From the NCBI GenBank assembly GCA_900552135.1, contig URYN01000004.1:1-64000 (forward strand): a stretch of DNA of 64,000 bases. The letters are read 5' to 3'. The stretch comes from an uncultured Clostridium sp. GTDB lineage: Bacteria > Bacillota > Clostridia > TANB77 > CAG-508. Both the position numbers and the translations under genes were made by a program. Numbering within the stretch: the stretch's first letter is position 1; each line of letters begins with the position of its first letter. The notes under the pieces are model-generated. The model ran no database searches and had not been told where the DNA came from. It saw only the letters and a list, made by a program, of their open reading frames with translations. This document shows, in pieces, positions 19,528-29,073 of the stretch.

Positions 19528-19743
19528 ATGCAAATTACAAATATAGAAATACAAGGCACGAAGTATGTTCAAATTTATTTGACAGAAGAAGAACTCCAGA
19601 AAAAAGAAACAAAAGATTTAGTTAAAAAGTATAAACAAGAAAAATATAGCGTGGCTATTTTCGTAAGTGGAAAAGAGAATTATCCCGAGATTCTTGAAAA
19701 AATAATTACGAAACAAGTGGGATTAAATAGAAATGTATGCTAA
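19528..19743 (+). CDS. Small protein preceding the integrase
   Basis: A 71 aa charged protein (MQITNIEIQGTKYVQIYLTE...) with a GAAGGAG site 8 bases before the ATG. No family is recognised. It ends 40 bases before the integrase start and is probably cotranscribed with it. The position fits an accessory or directionality protein, but nothing in the sequence shows that. Confidence 0.6.
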   Translation: MQITNIEIQGTKYVQIYLTEEELQKKETKDLVKKYKQEKYSVAIFVSGKENYPEILEKIITKQVGLNRNVC

Positions 19744-19783
19744 CATAAAAACAAGCAATATCAGGCGAGATTTTGAGGATAAA

Positions 19784-21356
19784 ATGACAGTTGTACGGAT
19801 ATTGTAGATTGTCTAGAGATGAAGATAAAGAAAACTATGCAAGTATTGAAGAACAGAAAAGAATTATTCAAGACTATGCAATTTCTCGTAATTGGACTAT
19901 CTCAGACTTCTACATAGATGACAATGTTTCGGGATATACCTTTAACAGACCTGCATTTTCAAAAATGATTGAAAAAGTAAAAGGAGGAAAAATTGATGTA
20001 GTAATAGCAAAGGATTTATCGAGAATTGGAAGACATAACGGACGAGTATTAGTTTTAATAGATGAGTTTAAAAATATTCAAAAGAATTTAATATTAGTTT
20101 CTGAAATGGGTGGAACTTATGATGTTTTAAATGATAGAGATGATACTATTGGAATAACAACATGGTTTAATGAAAGATATGTTAAAGATTGTTCAAGAAA
20201 AACTAGAGATCACATGTATTCTAAACAAAAAACAGGAAGATTAATTATGGGAAATTATTATGGATATATAAAAGATCCAGAGGATATAACAAAGCTATAT
20301 GTTGATGAAGAACTACGACCTGTTATAGAATTGATATATAAGTTATATACCGAAAAAGGAATTGGAAGAAAGAAAATTTGCGATATTCTAAATAGTAAAT
20401 ATAATTATCCAACTCCATCAGTTTACTATCAAATGAAACATCTAGAAAGAGGCAGAATATATAAACATCCTGTTCAAAAATTATGGTCCACATATATGAT
20501 AAGAAATATTTTAGAGAATGATGTATATTGTGGCACACTTAGAACTCATAAGAAAAAGACTGTATCCATAAGAGGTAAAGCAATAAAGCTTCCAGAGGAA
20601 GAACATTTTGTATTTGAAAATCATCATGAAGCAATTATATCCAAAGAAACATTTAACTTAGCTCAAGAAATAAGAAAAAGAAAACTAAATACAAAAAGTA
20701 CATCAAGTACGAGAAAAAGAAATTATTACTTTTCAGGACTTTGCAGATGTGGTGATTGTGGTTTTGGAGTAAGTGGCATAACTATAACTAGAAAACAATC
20801 TCAAAAGGGCTATGAATGTTCTGGGTATAGAACTTATGGTAAAGCTAGATGTAAATGCCATGAAATTAAAGAATCAGACATAATTATACATTTTAAAGAA
20901 TTTTTAAAATTTACTAAAAATAAATACATAGATGAAATAAATAAAATACAACTCCAAACAAAAACTAATGCTAAAACAAATAATAAAGAAAAAATCAGAT
21001 TTGAAATAGAAAACTTAAATGCTGAATACAAAGTTTTGATTAGTCAAAAAATTAAAGATTTAACTAACACTACAAATGAGTATCAACGAGAAATGATTGA
21101 AAATACATATAAAGAATTGGAAAAAGATAAAACTAATCGTATAGAACAATTACAAAAATTATTAGAGCAACAACAAGAGGATTTAGACACCGAAAAAATA
21201 AAAAAATTAAAAACAGCAATAGAATATTTTGATGATATTCTAAAATCTAACGAGCCCAATAGATATATTTTAGAGTGTTTAATTGATAAAATATGGATTT
21301 ATCACGATAAAAGTGTGAAATTCGAGCTAAAACCTGAAATTAGCCGATTAATATAA
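19784..21356 (+). CDS. Large serine recombinase (integrase), likely +1 shift at codon 5
   Basis: Serine recombinases cut and rejoin DNA through a Ser nucleophile. The order is an N-terminal resolvase domain (YCRLSRDED with the catalytic Ser, then DLSRIGRH), a recombinase domain from about residue 160 (GYIKDP...IRNILENDVYCG), a zinc ribbon (SGLCRCGDCG...YECSGYRTYGKARCKCH) and a coiled coil (about 390-470). The best start is the ATG at 19784, with GAGG 5 bases before it. That frame reads ATG ACA GTT GTA CGG ATA TTG TAG, and skipping the C gives MTVVGYCRLSRDED. A TTG at 19791 would avoid the shift but lies 12 bases from the ribosome site. Confidence 0.88.
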
Positions 21357-21374
21357 TATCCCCAAATTGAAGGC

Positions 21375-21389
21375 TTTTACCCCCGTATG
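21375..21389 (+). repeat. attR core of the integrase element
   Basis: Second copy of TTTTACCCCCGTATG, directly after the integrase stop. Confidence 0.85.
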
Positions 21390-22218
21390 CACAACTGAAA
21401 TGATTGCATTTGCGAATGCCAATACATATTTCAATAAAATAAATACCTGTTTAATTGGTCTTAGCATCGACAGCAATCCTTCTCATCTGGCATGGATGTA
21501 CGACATTTATTGCAAAACAGGAATAGTGATTCCATTCCCTATTATAGCTGATAGAAGTGGCGAAATTGCACGAAAATATGGTATGATTTCAAATATGGTT
21601 AGCAATACCTCAACTGTTAGAAACGTTTTCATAATTGATGATAAACAAATTGTAAGAACAATTTTAGTTTATCCTATGAACATTGGAAGAAATATTCCAG
21701 AAATTTTAAGAATTGTAAGAGCACTTCAGGTTGCAGATTCAAATAACCAAATGGCTCCTGCTAACTGGATGCCAAACGAGCCAATGATTGTTCCAATGCC
21801 TCAAACCTTTGCAGAGCTTCAAGCAAGGAACACTAGTATTATGCAACAAAGAAATGGAATGAGTTGGTATTTGTCTTTCAAAAATCCGACAAATGTCTGC
21901 ATTTCGTCTGGTGCAAACTGCCCTTGTACCCAAGAAAATCGAAATGAAGATTCAACAAAAAGCTCAGAATTAAATAGAAGTTTAAATCCTAACACATCAC
22001 AGCAAGACTCACAATCTAATTCAAAAAGCAATCCTTCGAAGCCATCGCAGTTCAATTTGTCCCCAAGTTCTCAAAAAAACTCTCGAATCAGTTCAAGTCA
22101 AATTTCTGCAAAAGAATCTCAAATCGAATTAAAAGATACAGCTGGAGAATTAAAAAGTACTTCAAAATTAAATTCAAAAAGTGATTTTAAATATGGATTT
22201 AAACGTGAACTTCGATAA
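21375..22218 (+). pseudogene. Peroxiredoxin, 3' fragment
   Basis: Continues the gene cut at 16141: FTPVCTTEMIAFANANTYFN, the Prx6-type core (IDSNPSHLAWMYDI, FPIIADRSGEIARKYGM, RNVFIIDDKQIVR) and the C-terminal arm (MPNEPMIVPMPQTF). A 75-residue Ser/Asn/Lys-rich tail follows, which is unusual for the family. A TTG at 21367 keeps the frame open into element DNA, but no ribosome site supports it. Conserved sequence on both sides indicates recent insertion. Confidence 0.85.
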
Positions 22219-22292
22219 TAGTTTTTCCTTTGAATAAATTTTTCTGATTCGGTAATGCTAATAGAAGAATTTATATGAAAGGAATGATTATT

Positions 22293-22478
22293 ATGAAACA
22301 AACAAATAAGGAAAATCAAACAATAAACTGCACTGTAACTTCTTGCAAATTCAACAACGGACAAAGACAACTTTGCCAATTAGAAAACATCATTGTAACA
22401 CCAGTTCAAGGCTGTAACACAACAGAACCTGATGAGTCAATGTGTTCTAGTTACAAATGCAATGACAAAAATTGCTAA
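22293..22478 (+). CDS. DUF1540 cysteine-rich protein
   Basis: A small protein (61 aa) with the DUF1540 spacing of Cys residues: CTVTSCKFN...LCQLENI...CNTTEPDESMCSSYKC. These proteins probably bind metal and are frequent in spore-forming Clostridia; the function is unknown. I choose the ATG at 22293, which has AAAGGA about 9 bases upstream. An ATG six codons earlier is in frame but overlaps that site. Confidence 0.8.
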   Translation: MKQTNKENQTINCTVTSCKFNNGQRQLCQLENIIVTPVQGCNTTEPDESMCSSYKCNDKNC

Positions 22479-22606
22479 TTTTCTTTAAAAATCCCCTCTA
22501 TACAAATATATTTTCAAAATATTGAAAAATTTTTATTTTCATGACACGTTTCGACAAATTTTGCTGAAAAAATATGTTATTATCTGTGTAGAGGAGTTGA
22601 TGACTT

Positions 22607-22774
22607 ATGAAAAACAAGACTCTCAAGCGATTAAAACACACTGCCAAACTAGAGGCATTAATTGCAAACGGAGCTGACTATGAAACCGTTTTAAAACAAA
22701 GTCAGAAAATTGATAAGTACATCACAGAAGAGATGCTACGTATCAATGCAAAGCATTCAAAATTAAAGGTATAA
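22607..22774 (+). CDS. Spo0E-like aspartyl-phosphate phosphatase
   Basis: A 55 aa two-helix protein ending one helix with ETVLKQSQKIDKYI, the SQxLD signature of Spo0E phosphatases, which dephosphorylate Spo0A-P and hold back sporulation. GAGGAG lies 10 bases before the ATG. It fits the spoIIIA genes elsewhere in the window. A bidirectional terminator follows. Confidence 0.85.
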   Translation: MKNKTLKRLKHTAKLEALIANGADYETVLKQSQKIDKYITEEMLRINAKHSKLKV

Positions 22775-22780
22775 AATTTA

Positions 22781-22823
22781 AATAAATAGTAGCGAATTAA
22801 AATTTTAATCGCTACTATTTATT
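22781..22823. terminator. Bidirectional terminator between spo0E-like gene and aminopeptidase
   Basis: AATAAATAGTAGCG pairs with CGCTACTATTTATT around an A/T-rich centre, between two convergent genes. Confidence 0.8.
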
Positions 22824-22835
22824 GTATTTTCTATA

Positions 22836-23954
22836 CTATTTCAAATTTTCAGCATTTAATTTTTTTAAATCCTCTAAAACAAAATTTCCGTCCTTCATTA
22901 TTAGCACATCATCAAAATAAATTTTTCCACCTCCATATTCTTTTCTCATAATTTTAACTATGTCCCAATGTATTGCAGACCTATTTCCATTGTCACTTTC
23001 TTCCAAAGCCGTTCCTGGAGTCAAGTGAAAACTTCCATTTATCTTTTCATCAAACAATGTATCACACATTGTATTATTTATGTATGGATTCAATCCAAAG
23101 GCAAATTCACCAATATATCTAGCTCCTTCATCTGTATCAAGTATATCATTCAATTGCTTTGTGTGTTCTCTTGCCGATGCATTCACTATTTTTCCATTTT
23201 CAAATTCAAACTTTATATCTTCAAATATAATATCATTATATTTTGTTTTAGTGTTATATGTAATATATCCATTAATACTATCTCTTACAGGACATGTTGC
23301 AACTTCTCCATCTGGAATATTGAATGTTCCATAATATTTCTCCGCAGGTATTCCTTTTATGCTAAATGTTATATCTGTTCCGGGAGCTACTATATGAACC
23401 TTATCGGTTTTATTCATCAAATCCTTTAGAGGATCCATTGCATTCTTCATTTTATTATAATCAACATTACAAACTTTATAGTAAAAATCCCTAAATTCAT
23501 CTAAAGTCATATTGCTCTTTTTTGCAAAATATTCATTTGGATATCGTAATATACACCATTTCGTATGTTTCACTCTTTGTTCCAAATGTACCAAAGCAGT
23601 ATAGTTCTTGTTATAACTTTCTATTTTTTCTTGAGGAACTCCTTCTAAGCTTTTGTCAGATCTAGGTGAACTTATTCCTATGTAGGCTTGCATTTTCTTC
23701 ATTGTTTCATAATCTCTTTTTCCATACTCTATAATTTCTTCATCAGTCGCTTTTATAAGAAATTCACGAAGTTTTTCATACTCTGTTACTTTTAAAATTG
23801 GTCTCGCATTTATTTCCTTTGCCTGTCTTATAATTTCATTTGCTAGTTCTAGTCCACCTTTTCCAGTTAATTCTACAAGTAAATTATCATTTTCCTTTAG
23901 AGAAATTGAATTTACAATAAGGTTATGTGCAAGTTGTTCATTTCTGTTATCCAT
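22836..23954 (-). CDS. M29 family aminopeptidase
   Basis: A thermophilic-type metallo-aminopeptidase (372 aa). Family blocks are seen: YIGISSPRSDKSLEGV, LRYPNEYFAKKSNM, the metal-site region FNIPDGEVATCPVRDSINGY (Glu ligand), a conserved ARYIGEFAFGLNPY segment with the Glu, TPGTALEESDNGNRSAIHWDIV (His ligand) and YFDDVLIMKDG at the end. These build the two-metal site. The enzyme trims cytosolic peptides. It stands alone between two terminators. Confidence 0.92.
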   Translation of the reverse strand: MDNRNEQLAHNLIVNSISLKENDNLLVELTGKGGLELANEIIRQAKEINARPILKVTEYEKLREFLIKATDEEIIEYGKRDYETMKKMQAYIGISSPRSDKSLEGVPQEKIESYNKNYTALVHLEQRVKHTKWCILRYPNEYFAKKSNMTLDEFRDFYYKVCNVDYNKMKNAMDPLKDLMNKTDKVHIVAPGTDITFSIKGIPAEKYYGTFNIPDGEVATCPVRDSINGYITYNTKTKYNDIIFEDIKFEFENGKIVNASAREHTKQLNDILDTDEGARYIGEFAFGLNPYINNTMCDTLFDEKINGSFHLTPGTALEESDNGNRSAIHWDIVKIMRKEYGGGKIYFDDVLIMKDGNFVLEDLKKLNAENLK

Positions 23955-24021
23955 TCTTACTCTCCTATCATAAAATATTTATCTAGAAAAAGTATATCAC
24001 TTTATCAACATAATCTCAATA

Positions 24022-24062
24022 AAAATTGAAGAAGATGTTGTTTACCTATCTTCTTCAATTTT
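24022..24062 (-). terminator. Terminator after the small secreted-type gene
   Basis: A perfect 15-bp stem (AAAATTGAAGAAGAT and complement) with an 11-base loop, ending in A/T runs. It lies downstream of the minus-strand gene at 24103. Confidence 0.8.
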
Positions 24063-24102
24063 CAAACTTATCATTAAATTTAATTAGAATTTAATCTTGC
24101 CT

Positions 24103-24537
24103 TTATTCGTTTATATTTGAATGTTCTTCCTTATGTTCTTTATCATATTGCATTCCATAAGCCCAAACAAGCGCTACAATTGCAATTCCTAAAATGCCCA
24201 TGATTATCCAGCTCCAAGTCATTGCATTCATTCCAGCAAACATTCCATTGTTGGCAGTTGTTCTTGTAGCAGTTCTTTGAGTGCTGTAATTGTTACTGTT
24301 GTTTCTTGTTGCATTTTTTTCTGAATTCATTGTGTCTCCAATGCCTTTTGAAACATCATTTACGGTATTTTTTGTTGCGTCTACACCTTTTGTTACAAGG
24401 TTTTCTGCTCCATTTACTACATTTCTTGCACCATCACCTATTGCATTCATTGTATTGTCTGCTGCAAAAGCCATAGTAGAAGTAAAGAATAGAAAAGCAA
24501 AAATTAAACTTGATAAAATAAAAAATTTCTTTTTCAT
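24103..24537 (-). CDS. Small exported membrane-anchored protein
   Basis: Not recognised. Signal peptide at residues 1-25 (ending TMAFAAD), then an Asn/Thr/Lys-rich, probably helical stretch (GARNVVNGAENLVTKGVDATKNTV), and one helix near the C-terminus (WSWIIMGILGIAIVALVWAYGM) followed by a charged tail. The product, 144 aa, would be held in the membrane facing out. GGAGG precedes the ATG. Confidence 0.65.
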   Translation of the reverse strand: MKKKFFILSSLIFAFLFFTSTMAFAADNTMNAIGDGARNVVNGAENLVTKGVDATKNTVNDVSKGIGDTMNSEKNATRNNSNNYSTQRTATRTTANNGMFAGMNAMTWSWIIMGILGIAIVALVWAYGMQYDKEHKEEHSNINE

Positions 24538-24640
24538 GATTTCCTCCTTGCATAAATATAATATTATTATTAATTTATAATATTAAAATATACATTGAAA
24601 AAATGGAAAAAAGAAATTTTTTGTCAAAATAATTCGTTTT

Positions 24641-25048
24641 TTAATTTTTCAATTTTATTATTATTGCTATTGCTAGTAATATTAAAACAAATCCAACTGC
24701 AATTAATAAAATGTTTAATACATTTGTAAGTCCAAGTTCTGATTCTGGAAGTACGCTAAATACACTGCTATTTGATTTTGTTGAAGAATCTACGCTTCCT
24801 CCAATCTGATTTGAAGCTTGTACATTTCCAGCACTTTCTGAATTTGAAGATGTATTACTTGATGAATTGCTCATTGTATTTTCTACATTTTCTATTTGGT
24901 CTACCATTTCAGTATTGCTTAATACATTTTGGTCTACCAAATTTGCTCCAAGATCCATGTCTATATTAACCGCCATACATTTTGTAGCAAATACTACAAA
25001 TACAAATATCATACTAATTAAAAAAATTTTTAAAGATTTATTTTTCAT
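24641..25048 (-). CDS. Small exported membrane-anchored protein
   Basis: Not recognised. It is organised like its neighbour at 24103: a signal peptide (residues 1-26, ending TKCMA), a Ser/Asn-rich middle (TMSNSSSNTSSNSESAGN) and a C-terminal helix (NILLIAVGFVLILLAIAIIIKLKN). There is no LPxTG sorting motif. The two genes may encode related surface or spore-envelope components; this is an inference from layout only. Confidence 0.6.
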   Translation of the reverse strand: MKNKSLKIFLISMIFVFVVFATKCMAVNIDMDLGANLVDQNVLSNTEMVDQIENVENTMSNSSSNTSSNSESAGNVQASNQIGGSVDSSTKSNSSVFSVLPESELGLTNVLNILLIAVGFVLILLAIAIIIKLKN

Positions 25049-25215
25049 TTATAAATCATCATCCTCTCTTGTTTAAATTACTCTTTATTATAATACACAA
25101 TTTTGCAAAAAAAGTCTAGTAATTTTTTGAAATTTTTATATACATTTTTTTGTTACAAATCGCATTCAGTTTTTTACTTAATAATATATTTTATATAAAA
25201 ATTTTATTTATCAGA

Positions 25216-25671
25216 CTAAATATCTAAATGTTTTTTTATATACATTTCTGAATCTTTCTTCTTCAAATCTTCTCTTTTGTCGAATAATTTTTTACCTTTT
25301 CCAATTCCGAGTTCAACTTTAACTCTATTTTTCTTGAAATATAAAGAAATTGGAACAAGTGTGTATCCTTTTTTACTAATCATTCCTTCTAATTTGAAGA
25401 TTTCCCTTTTATTTAATAGTAACTTTCTGTCTCTCAATGGATTTTTATTAAAAATGTTACCATGTTCATATGGACTTATATGCATAGAATATATGTATAC
25501 TTCGCCATTTTTTATTCCAGCATAACTATCTTTCAAATTTACTTTACCATTTCTTATCGACTTTATTTCGGTTCCAGTAAGCACAATTCCAGCTTCCATT
25601 GTGTCTAAAATTGTGTAATTATGTTTGGCAGTTGGATTTTTTGCAATTGTTTTCGTTTCCATTTTTGGCAT
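25216..25671 (-). CDS. smpB: SsrA-binding protein SmpB
   Basis: SmpB brings tmRNA to stalled ribosomes. The 151 aa sequence has the OB-fold blocks [57 protein letters not shown] and the basic tail [15 protein letters not shown]. tmRNA itself is not in view. Ribosome rescue could matter in an organism where CGG codons halt the ribosome, but this is speculation. Confidence 0.96.
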   Translation of the reverse strand: MPKMETKTIAKNPTAKHNYTILDTMEAGIVLTGTEIKSIRNGKVNLKDSYAGIKNGEVYIYSMHISPYEHGNIFNKNPLRDRKLLLNKREIFKLEGMISKKGYTLVPISLYFKKNRVKVELGIGKGKKLFDKREDLKKKDSEMYIKKHLDI

Positions 25672-25771
25672 AGGTTATTTTTCCACTATTCCTTTCTCTA
25701 AAAAAATTGTTATATCATTTATTATAGCAATTATTATAACATTTATTATATTTAATTTAAAGGTATTTTGC

Positions 25772-25834
25772 AAAAAAAGTATACGTTAATCAATGTTTTC
25801 CCTTTTGGTTCGCATCAATTATCGCATACTTTTA
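25772..25834 (-). terminator. Long hairpin terminator after the 25864 gene
   Basis: On the minus strand AAAGTATGCG-a-TAATTGATG pairs with CATTGATTA-a-CGTATACTTT, followed by seven T. It separates the 25864 gene from smpB. Confidence 0.75.
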
Positions 25835-25863
25835 TTTTTACTATAATTATTATATTATTCTAA

Positions 25864-26202
25864 TTAAACTTTTGCCCAAAACCAGTTTAAGCTGTCATCT
25901 ATGCTCTTTTTCTTCTCTACTTTTGTTTGAATATCATCAACCCAAAGATATGATATGAAAGATAAGAAAATGAATACAAAATCAACAACTAAACTAACTG
26001 TTAGTGCATGATATGTTTCTTCTGATATTCCTGGCATTACCATAAGTTCCATTGTATGGCATATTAACATTAATAAAAATGCAAACAACATTACTGCTTG
26101 TACTCCGCTCTTATGTGTTTCTTTGCCTAAAAATAGTATTAAAACAAATAATATAAGTGCTAGAAGAACTGTAACTACATTTGAAAAATTGATGAATGGC
26201 AT
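25864..26202 (-). CDS. Four-helix membrane protein of unknown function
   Basis: A 112 aa protein with about four hydrophobic segments (VVTVLLALILFVLILFLG, AVMLFAFLLMLICHTMEL, a third around LVVDFVFIFLSFISYLWV) and a short charged C-terminus. No family is recognised. It begins 14 bases after glmM in the same direction and has GGAGG before its ATG, so it is likely cotranscribed with glmM. Confidence 0.6.
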   Translation of the reverse strand: MPFINFSNVVTVLLALILFVLILFLGKETHKSGVQAVMLFAFLLMLICHTMELMVMPGISEETYHALTVSLVVDFVFIFLSFISYLWVDDIQTKVEKKKSIDDSLNWFWAKV

Positions 26203-26215
26203 ATGTTTTCCTCCT

Positions 26216-27580
26216 TTATTTTAACTTTTGTTCTATTAATTTTGCTAAAGCTTCAGCCTTAGCTTTAATATAACCTTGGTCCTCTCCTTCTATCATAACT
26301 CTAACAAGTGGTTCAGTACCAGAAGGTCTAATAAGTACTCTACCATTTCCAGAAAATTCTTTTTCCAATTTTTCTATTTCAGATTTTATTTCTGGATCTT
26401 TGTCAAAATCGTATTTTTTATTTGAATTTACTTTTGCATTTATCAAAACTTGTGGATATATTCGAATTATATCACATAGTTTCGAAATAGCCAAGCCTTT
26501 TTCCAACATTATTTTTATAAGCATCAATGATGTTAGAATTCCGTCTCCTGTAGGATTATAGTCTAATAATATGATATGTCCAGATTGTTCTCCTCCTAAA
26601 TTATATCCGTTTGCAAGCATATTTTCAAGAACATATCTATCTCCAACTTTTGTTGCCTCGAAATGAATATCATTGCTTTCTGCATACTTTCTTAATCCTA
26701 AATTGCTCATTACTGTAGCAACTAGAGTATTTTTATTTAGTTTCCCTTTTTCTTTTAGGTAATTTGATATTACAGCCATGATGCGGTCACCATCTATAAG
26801 TTCACCCTTTTCATCAACTGCTAAACATCTATCTCCGTCACCATCGTAAGCAATTCCAAGATTGCACTTATGCTCAACAACAAACTTTTGTAATCCTTCA
26901 ATATGAGTAGAACCACATTTATCATTTATGTTTATTCCATCTGGGTGATTATTGATTATGTAATGATTGATTCCAAGCTTTGTAAATACTTTATCTGCAA
27001 CAACTGAAGTAGCACCATTTGCTGTATCTATTGCAACTGTAAAATTTTCTTTATCTAAATTTTCCAACTCTTCTTCAAAGTTTTTTCTAAAGAAATATAC
27101 ATATTCCTCTAACAAATCTTCTCTGTTTTCTGAAACACCAATCTTATCACTAACAGCTGTTAGCTCATCTAATTTTCCAGAATCCATTACCTCTTCAATT
27201 TCTTCTTCCAAAGCATCTGGAATTTTCATTCCTTTATTACTGAAGTATTTAATTCCATTGAATTCAAAAGTGTTATGAGATGCCGAAATAACAACACTTG
27301 CATCTGCTTTGTATCTTCTTGTTAAATAAGCAACACCTGGTGTTGGTAAAACTCCTAAAAGTTTAACATTGGCACCATAACTTAAAAATCCTGCAGTCAT
27401 TGCTGCTTCTATTAAAGTACCAGAAATTCTGGTATCTCTTCCTATAAAAATTGTTGGAGTATGGTCTGTGTGTTTTGAAAGCACATAAGCTCCAGCCTTT
27501 GCAACTCTGTACACTAATTCTGGTGTAAGCTCACTGTTTGCAATTCTTCTAATACCATCTGTTCCAAAATATTTTCTCAT
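26216..27580 (-). CDS. glmM: Phosphoglucosamine mutase GlmM
   Basis: Converts glucosamine-6-P to glucosamine-1-P for UDP-GlcNAc and peptidoglycan. RKYFGTDGIRR opens the protein. The phosphoserine is in VVISASHNTFEFNGIKYF, the metal loop is DGDGDR, the sugar loop is GGEQSGH and the phosphate loop is RPSGTEPLVRVM. I start at the ATG at 27580, which has AAAGGAGA upstream; a longer frame exists but lacks such support. The product is 454 aa, the normal size. Confidence 0.96.
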   Translation of the reverse strand: MRKYFGTDGIRRIANSELTPELVYRVAKAGAYVLSKHTDHTPTIFIGRDTRISGTLIEAAMTAGFLSYGANVKLLGVLPTPGVAYLTRRYKADASVVISASHNTFEFNGIKYFSNKGMKIPDALEEEIEEVMDSGKLDELTAVSDKIGVSENREDLLEEYVYFFRKNFEEELENLDKENFTVAIDTANGATSVVADKVFTKLGINHYIINNHPDGININDKCGSTHIEGLQKFVVEHKCNLGIAYDGDGDRCLAVDEKGELIDGDRIMAVISNYLKEKGKLNKNTLVATVMSNLGLRKYAESNDIHFEATKVGDRYVLENMLANGYNLGGEQSGHIILLDYNPTGDGILTSLMLIKIMLEKGLAISKLCDIIRIYPQVLINAKVNSNKKYDFDKDPEIKSEIEKLEKEFSGNGRVLIRPSGTEPLVRVMIEGEDQGYIKAKAEALAKLIEQKLK

Positions 27581-27798
27581 ATATGTAAAATCTCCTTTGT
27601 AAAAAATTATAATATTTATATTCATGGTATATTATATTTTTAATAAATAAAAAATGCAATAGTTTTTGGAAAATATTTGAATGCTCATTTGTTGTGTTTA
27701 ACTGCTGTATTTAATCGCTGTATTTAATTGCAGTATTTTTCTGTTTTATTTTTTCTTTGCTTTAACTCACAATTAATATTTTCTCCAAAATAAAAATA

Positions 27799-28590
27799 TT
27801 AACATTGGTGAATATCAATTTGAGTATATGGAATTGATATTTTAGCCTTATCCATTGCTATCTTTATAGTTCTTAAAGCCTTTCTTTTTACTCCCAATTT
27901 ATATTCTGGAGCACAAGTTATTAAAAGCTTATATATAACACTTGAATCAGCAAATTCACCTATTCCAATATACACACAATCTTTCACATTTTCAAAAGAC
28001 TTAATCTCCTCTACTATTGGTGGAATTATGCTCTCCACTTCTTCTACACTTTTTTCATAAGGAGCAGGAATAGAAATTCCAAGCCAGTCCCCAACTCTTT
28101 CGGCTTGCTCAATGTGTCTATTTGTAATAGAAATAATATCATTCGTGTCTAAATCTTGTATCTTTGTGGTTTTCAATCCAAGAGAAATAACCTTTCCAGT
28201 TATTCCGTTGTATTTTATTACATCTCCTGTCTCAAAAAAGTGGTCAGATATAATGTTCTTTCCAGCAATCAAATCTTTAAGAGCATCTTGAACAGCAAGA
28301 CCAACAACGATACCAACAATACCAAGGCTTGCTATTAACGATGAAACATTTACACCATTAATTTCAAGAAGCAGTATTAGCACGACAATTCCAAAAGTAT
28401 ATTTCAGAATACTATTGAACAAGATTACACTATTTTGTTTTTTTCTGTCTTTTTTACCAATTTTCATGGTAGCAGTTACTGTTTTGTCTGCTATATTTTT
28501 TATGATATTGTATAATATCATAGATATTATAATTATTATTATTGATTTTGCTAAATTTGTATTTAAAATATTTTTTATATTTTCTTGCAT
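27799..28590 (-). CDS. MscS-type mechanosensitive channel
   Basis: A small-conductance mechanosensitive channel (263 aa). Membrane helices lie at about 13-28 and 52-75, and the pore helix follows as SSLIASLGIVGIVVGLAVQDALKDLIAGKNIISDHFF. The soluble beta domain is GDVIKYNGITGKVISLGLKTTKI and a C-terminal alpha/beta vestibule ends at IPYTQIDIHQ. It opens under membrane tension to release solutes. Nothing in context ties it to a pathway. Confidence 0.92.
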   Translation of the reverse strand: MQENIKNILNTNLAKSIIIIIISMILYNIIKNIADKTVTATMKIGKKDRKKQNSVILFNSILKYTFGIVVLILLLEINGVNVSSLIASLGIVGIVVGLAVQDALKDLIAGKNIISDHFFETGDVIKYNGITGKVISLGLKTTKIQDLDTNDIISITNRHIEQAERVGDWLGISIPAPYEKSVEEVESIIPPIVEEIKSFENVKDCVYIGIGEFADSSVIYKLLITCAPEYKLGVKRKALRTIKIAMDKAKISIPYTQIDIHQC

Positions 28591-28762
28591 AGCTTCCTCC
28601 TAAAATTTCAAATTTCAGTTTGATTATACCAAAGAAATATTATATTTACAATAAAAAAATTGTCATAATTTTAATGTTTTTATAATCTTTTTGCGAACAC
28701 TTATAACTTTATATATAAAGTTATAATCATGAATAACCCACGTGGGCATTTAATTGACAATG

Positions 28763-28808
28763 AAAAAGGAGTTACCACCTAATTAATAACTAGTTGTAAC
28801 CCCTTTTT
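28763..28808 (-). terminator. Terminator of the unknown four-gene operon
   Basis: On the minus strand, GGGGTTAC...GTAACTCC, followed by TTTTT; begins inside the stop of the 28807 gene. Confidence 0.75.
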
Positions 28809-29073
28809 ATTTTAAAGCAGACTCTCTTAATTTATTAATTTCATTTTTTAACTTCTCATCCAGTAAACTATAATCAACCTTTCCTTTTCTTACGGCAACA
28901 TTTAAAATTTCTCGTATATCACTTTTCGTATATTCCCTAAGTTTTTTATCATCTTTATTTCTAAATTCTTTCGTTATTGTTTTTGCTTCAATTTTATTCA
29001 CATCAAAGCCTTCCACAAGATCTTCGGTTTTAGGCCATAATGCTCTATTAATTATCCTTATATAATTAGGCAT
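28807..29073 (-). CDS. Hypothetical protein, last gene of a four-gene operon
   Basis: An 88 aa basic, mostly helical protein (MPNYIRIINRALWPKTEDLVEGFDVNKI...). No family is recognised. Its start overlaps the end of the 29066 gene by 8 bases, so translation is coupled. Confidence 0.55.
   Translation of the reverse strand: MPNYIRIINRALWPKTEDLVEGFDVNKIEAKTITKEFRNKDDKKLREYTKSDIREILNVAVRKGKVDYSLLDEKLKNEINKLRESALK

Larger units (their letters stand above)
16127..21389. mobile_element. Serine-integrase element inserted in a peroxiredoxin gene
   Basis: A 15-bp direct repeat, TTTTACCCCCGTATG, marks both ends (16127-16141 and 21375-21389). Between the copies lie 5.2 kb: a leader hairpin, a tiny membrane ORF, an MgtA-like P-type ATPase, a 71 aa ORF and a large serine recombinase next to the right end. 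The interrupted host gene and the integrase near one end define it as a site-specific element. No conjugation, capsid or replication gene is seen, so it is a small integrative cargo element, possibly mobilised in trans. Confidence 0.88.

Noticed and set aside
24641..25048. In-frame CGG near 24971
   Set aside because: The codons there are GCG GTT, with CGG out of frame.
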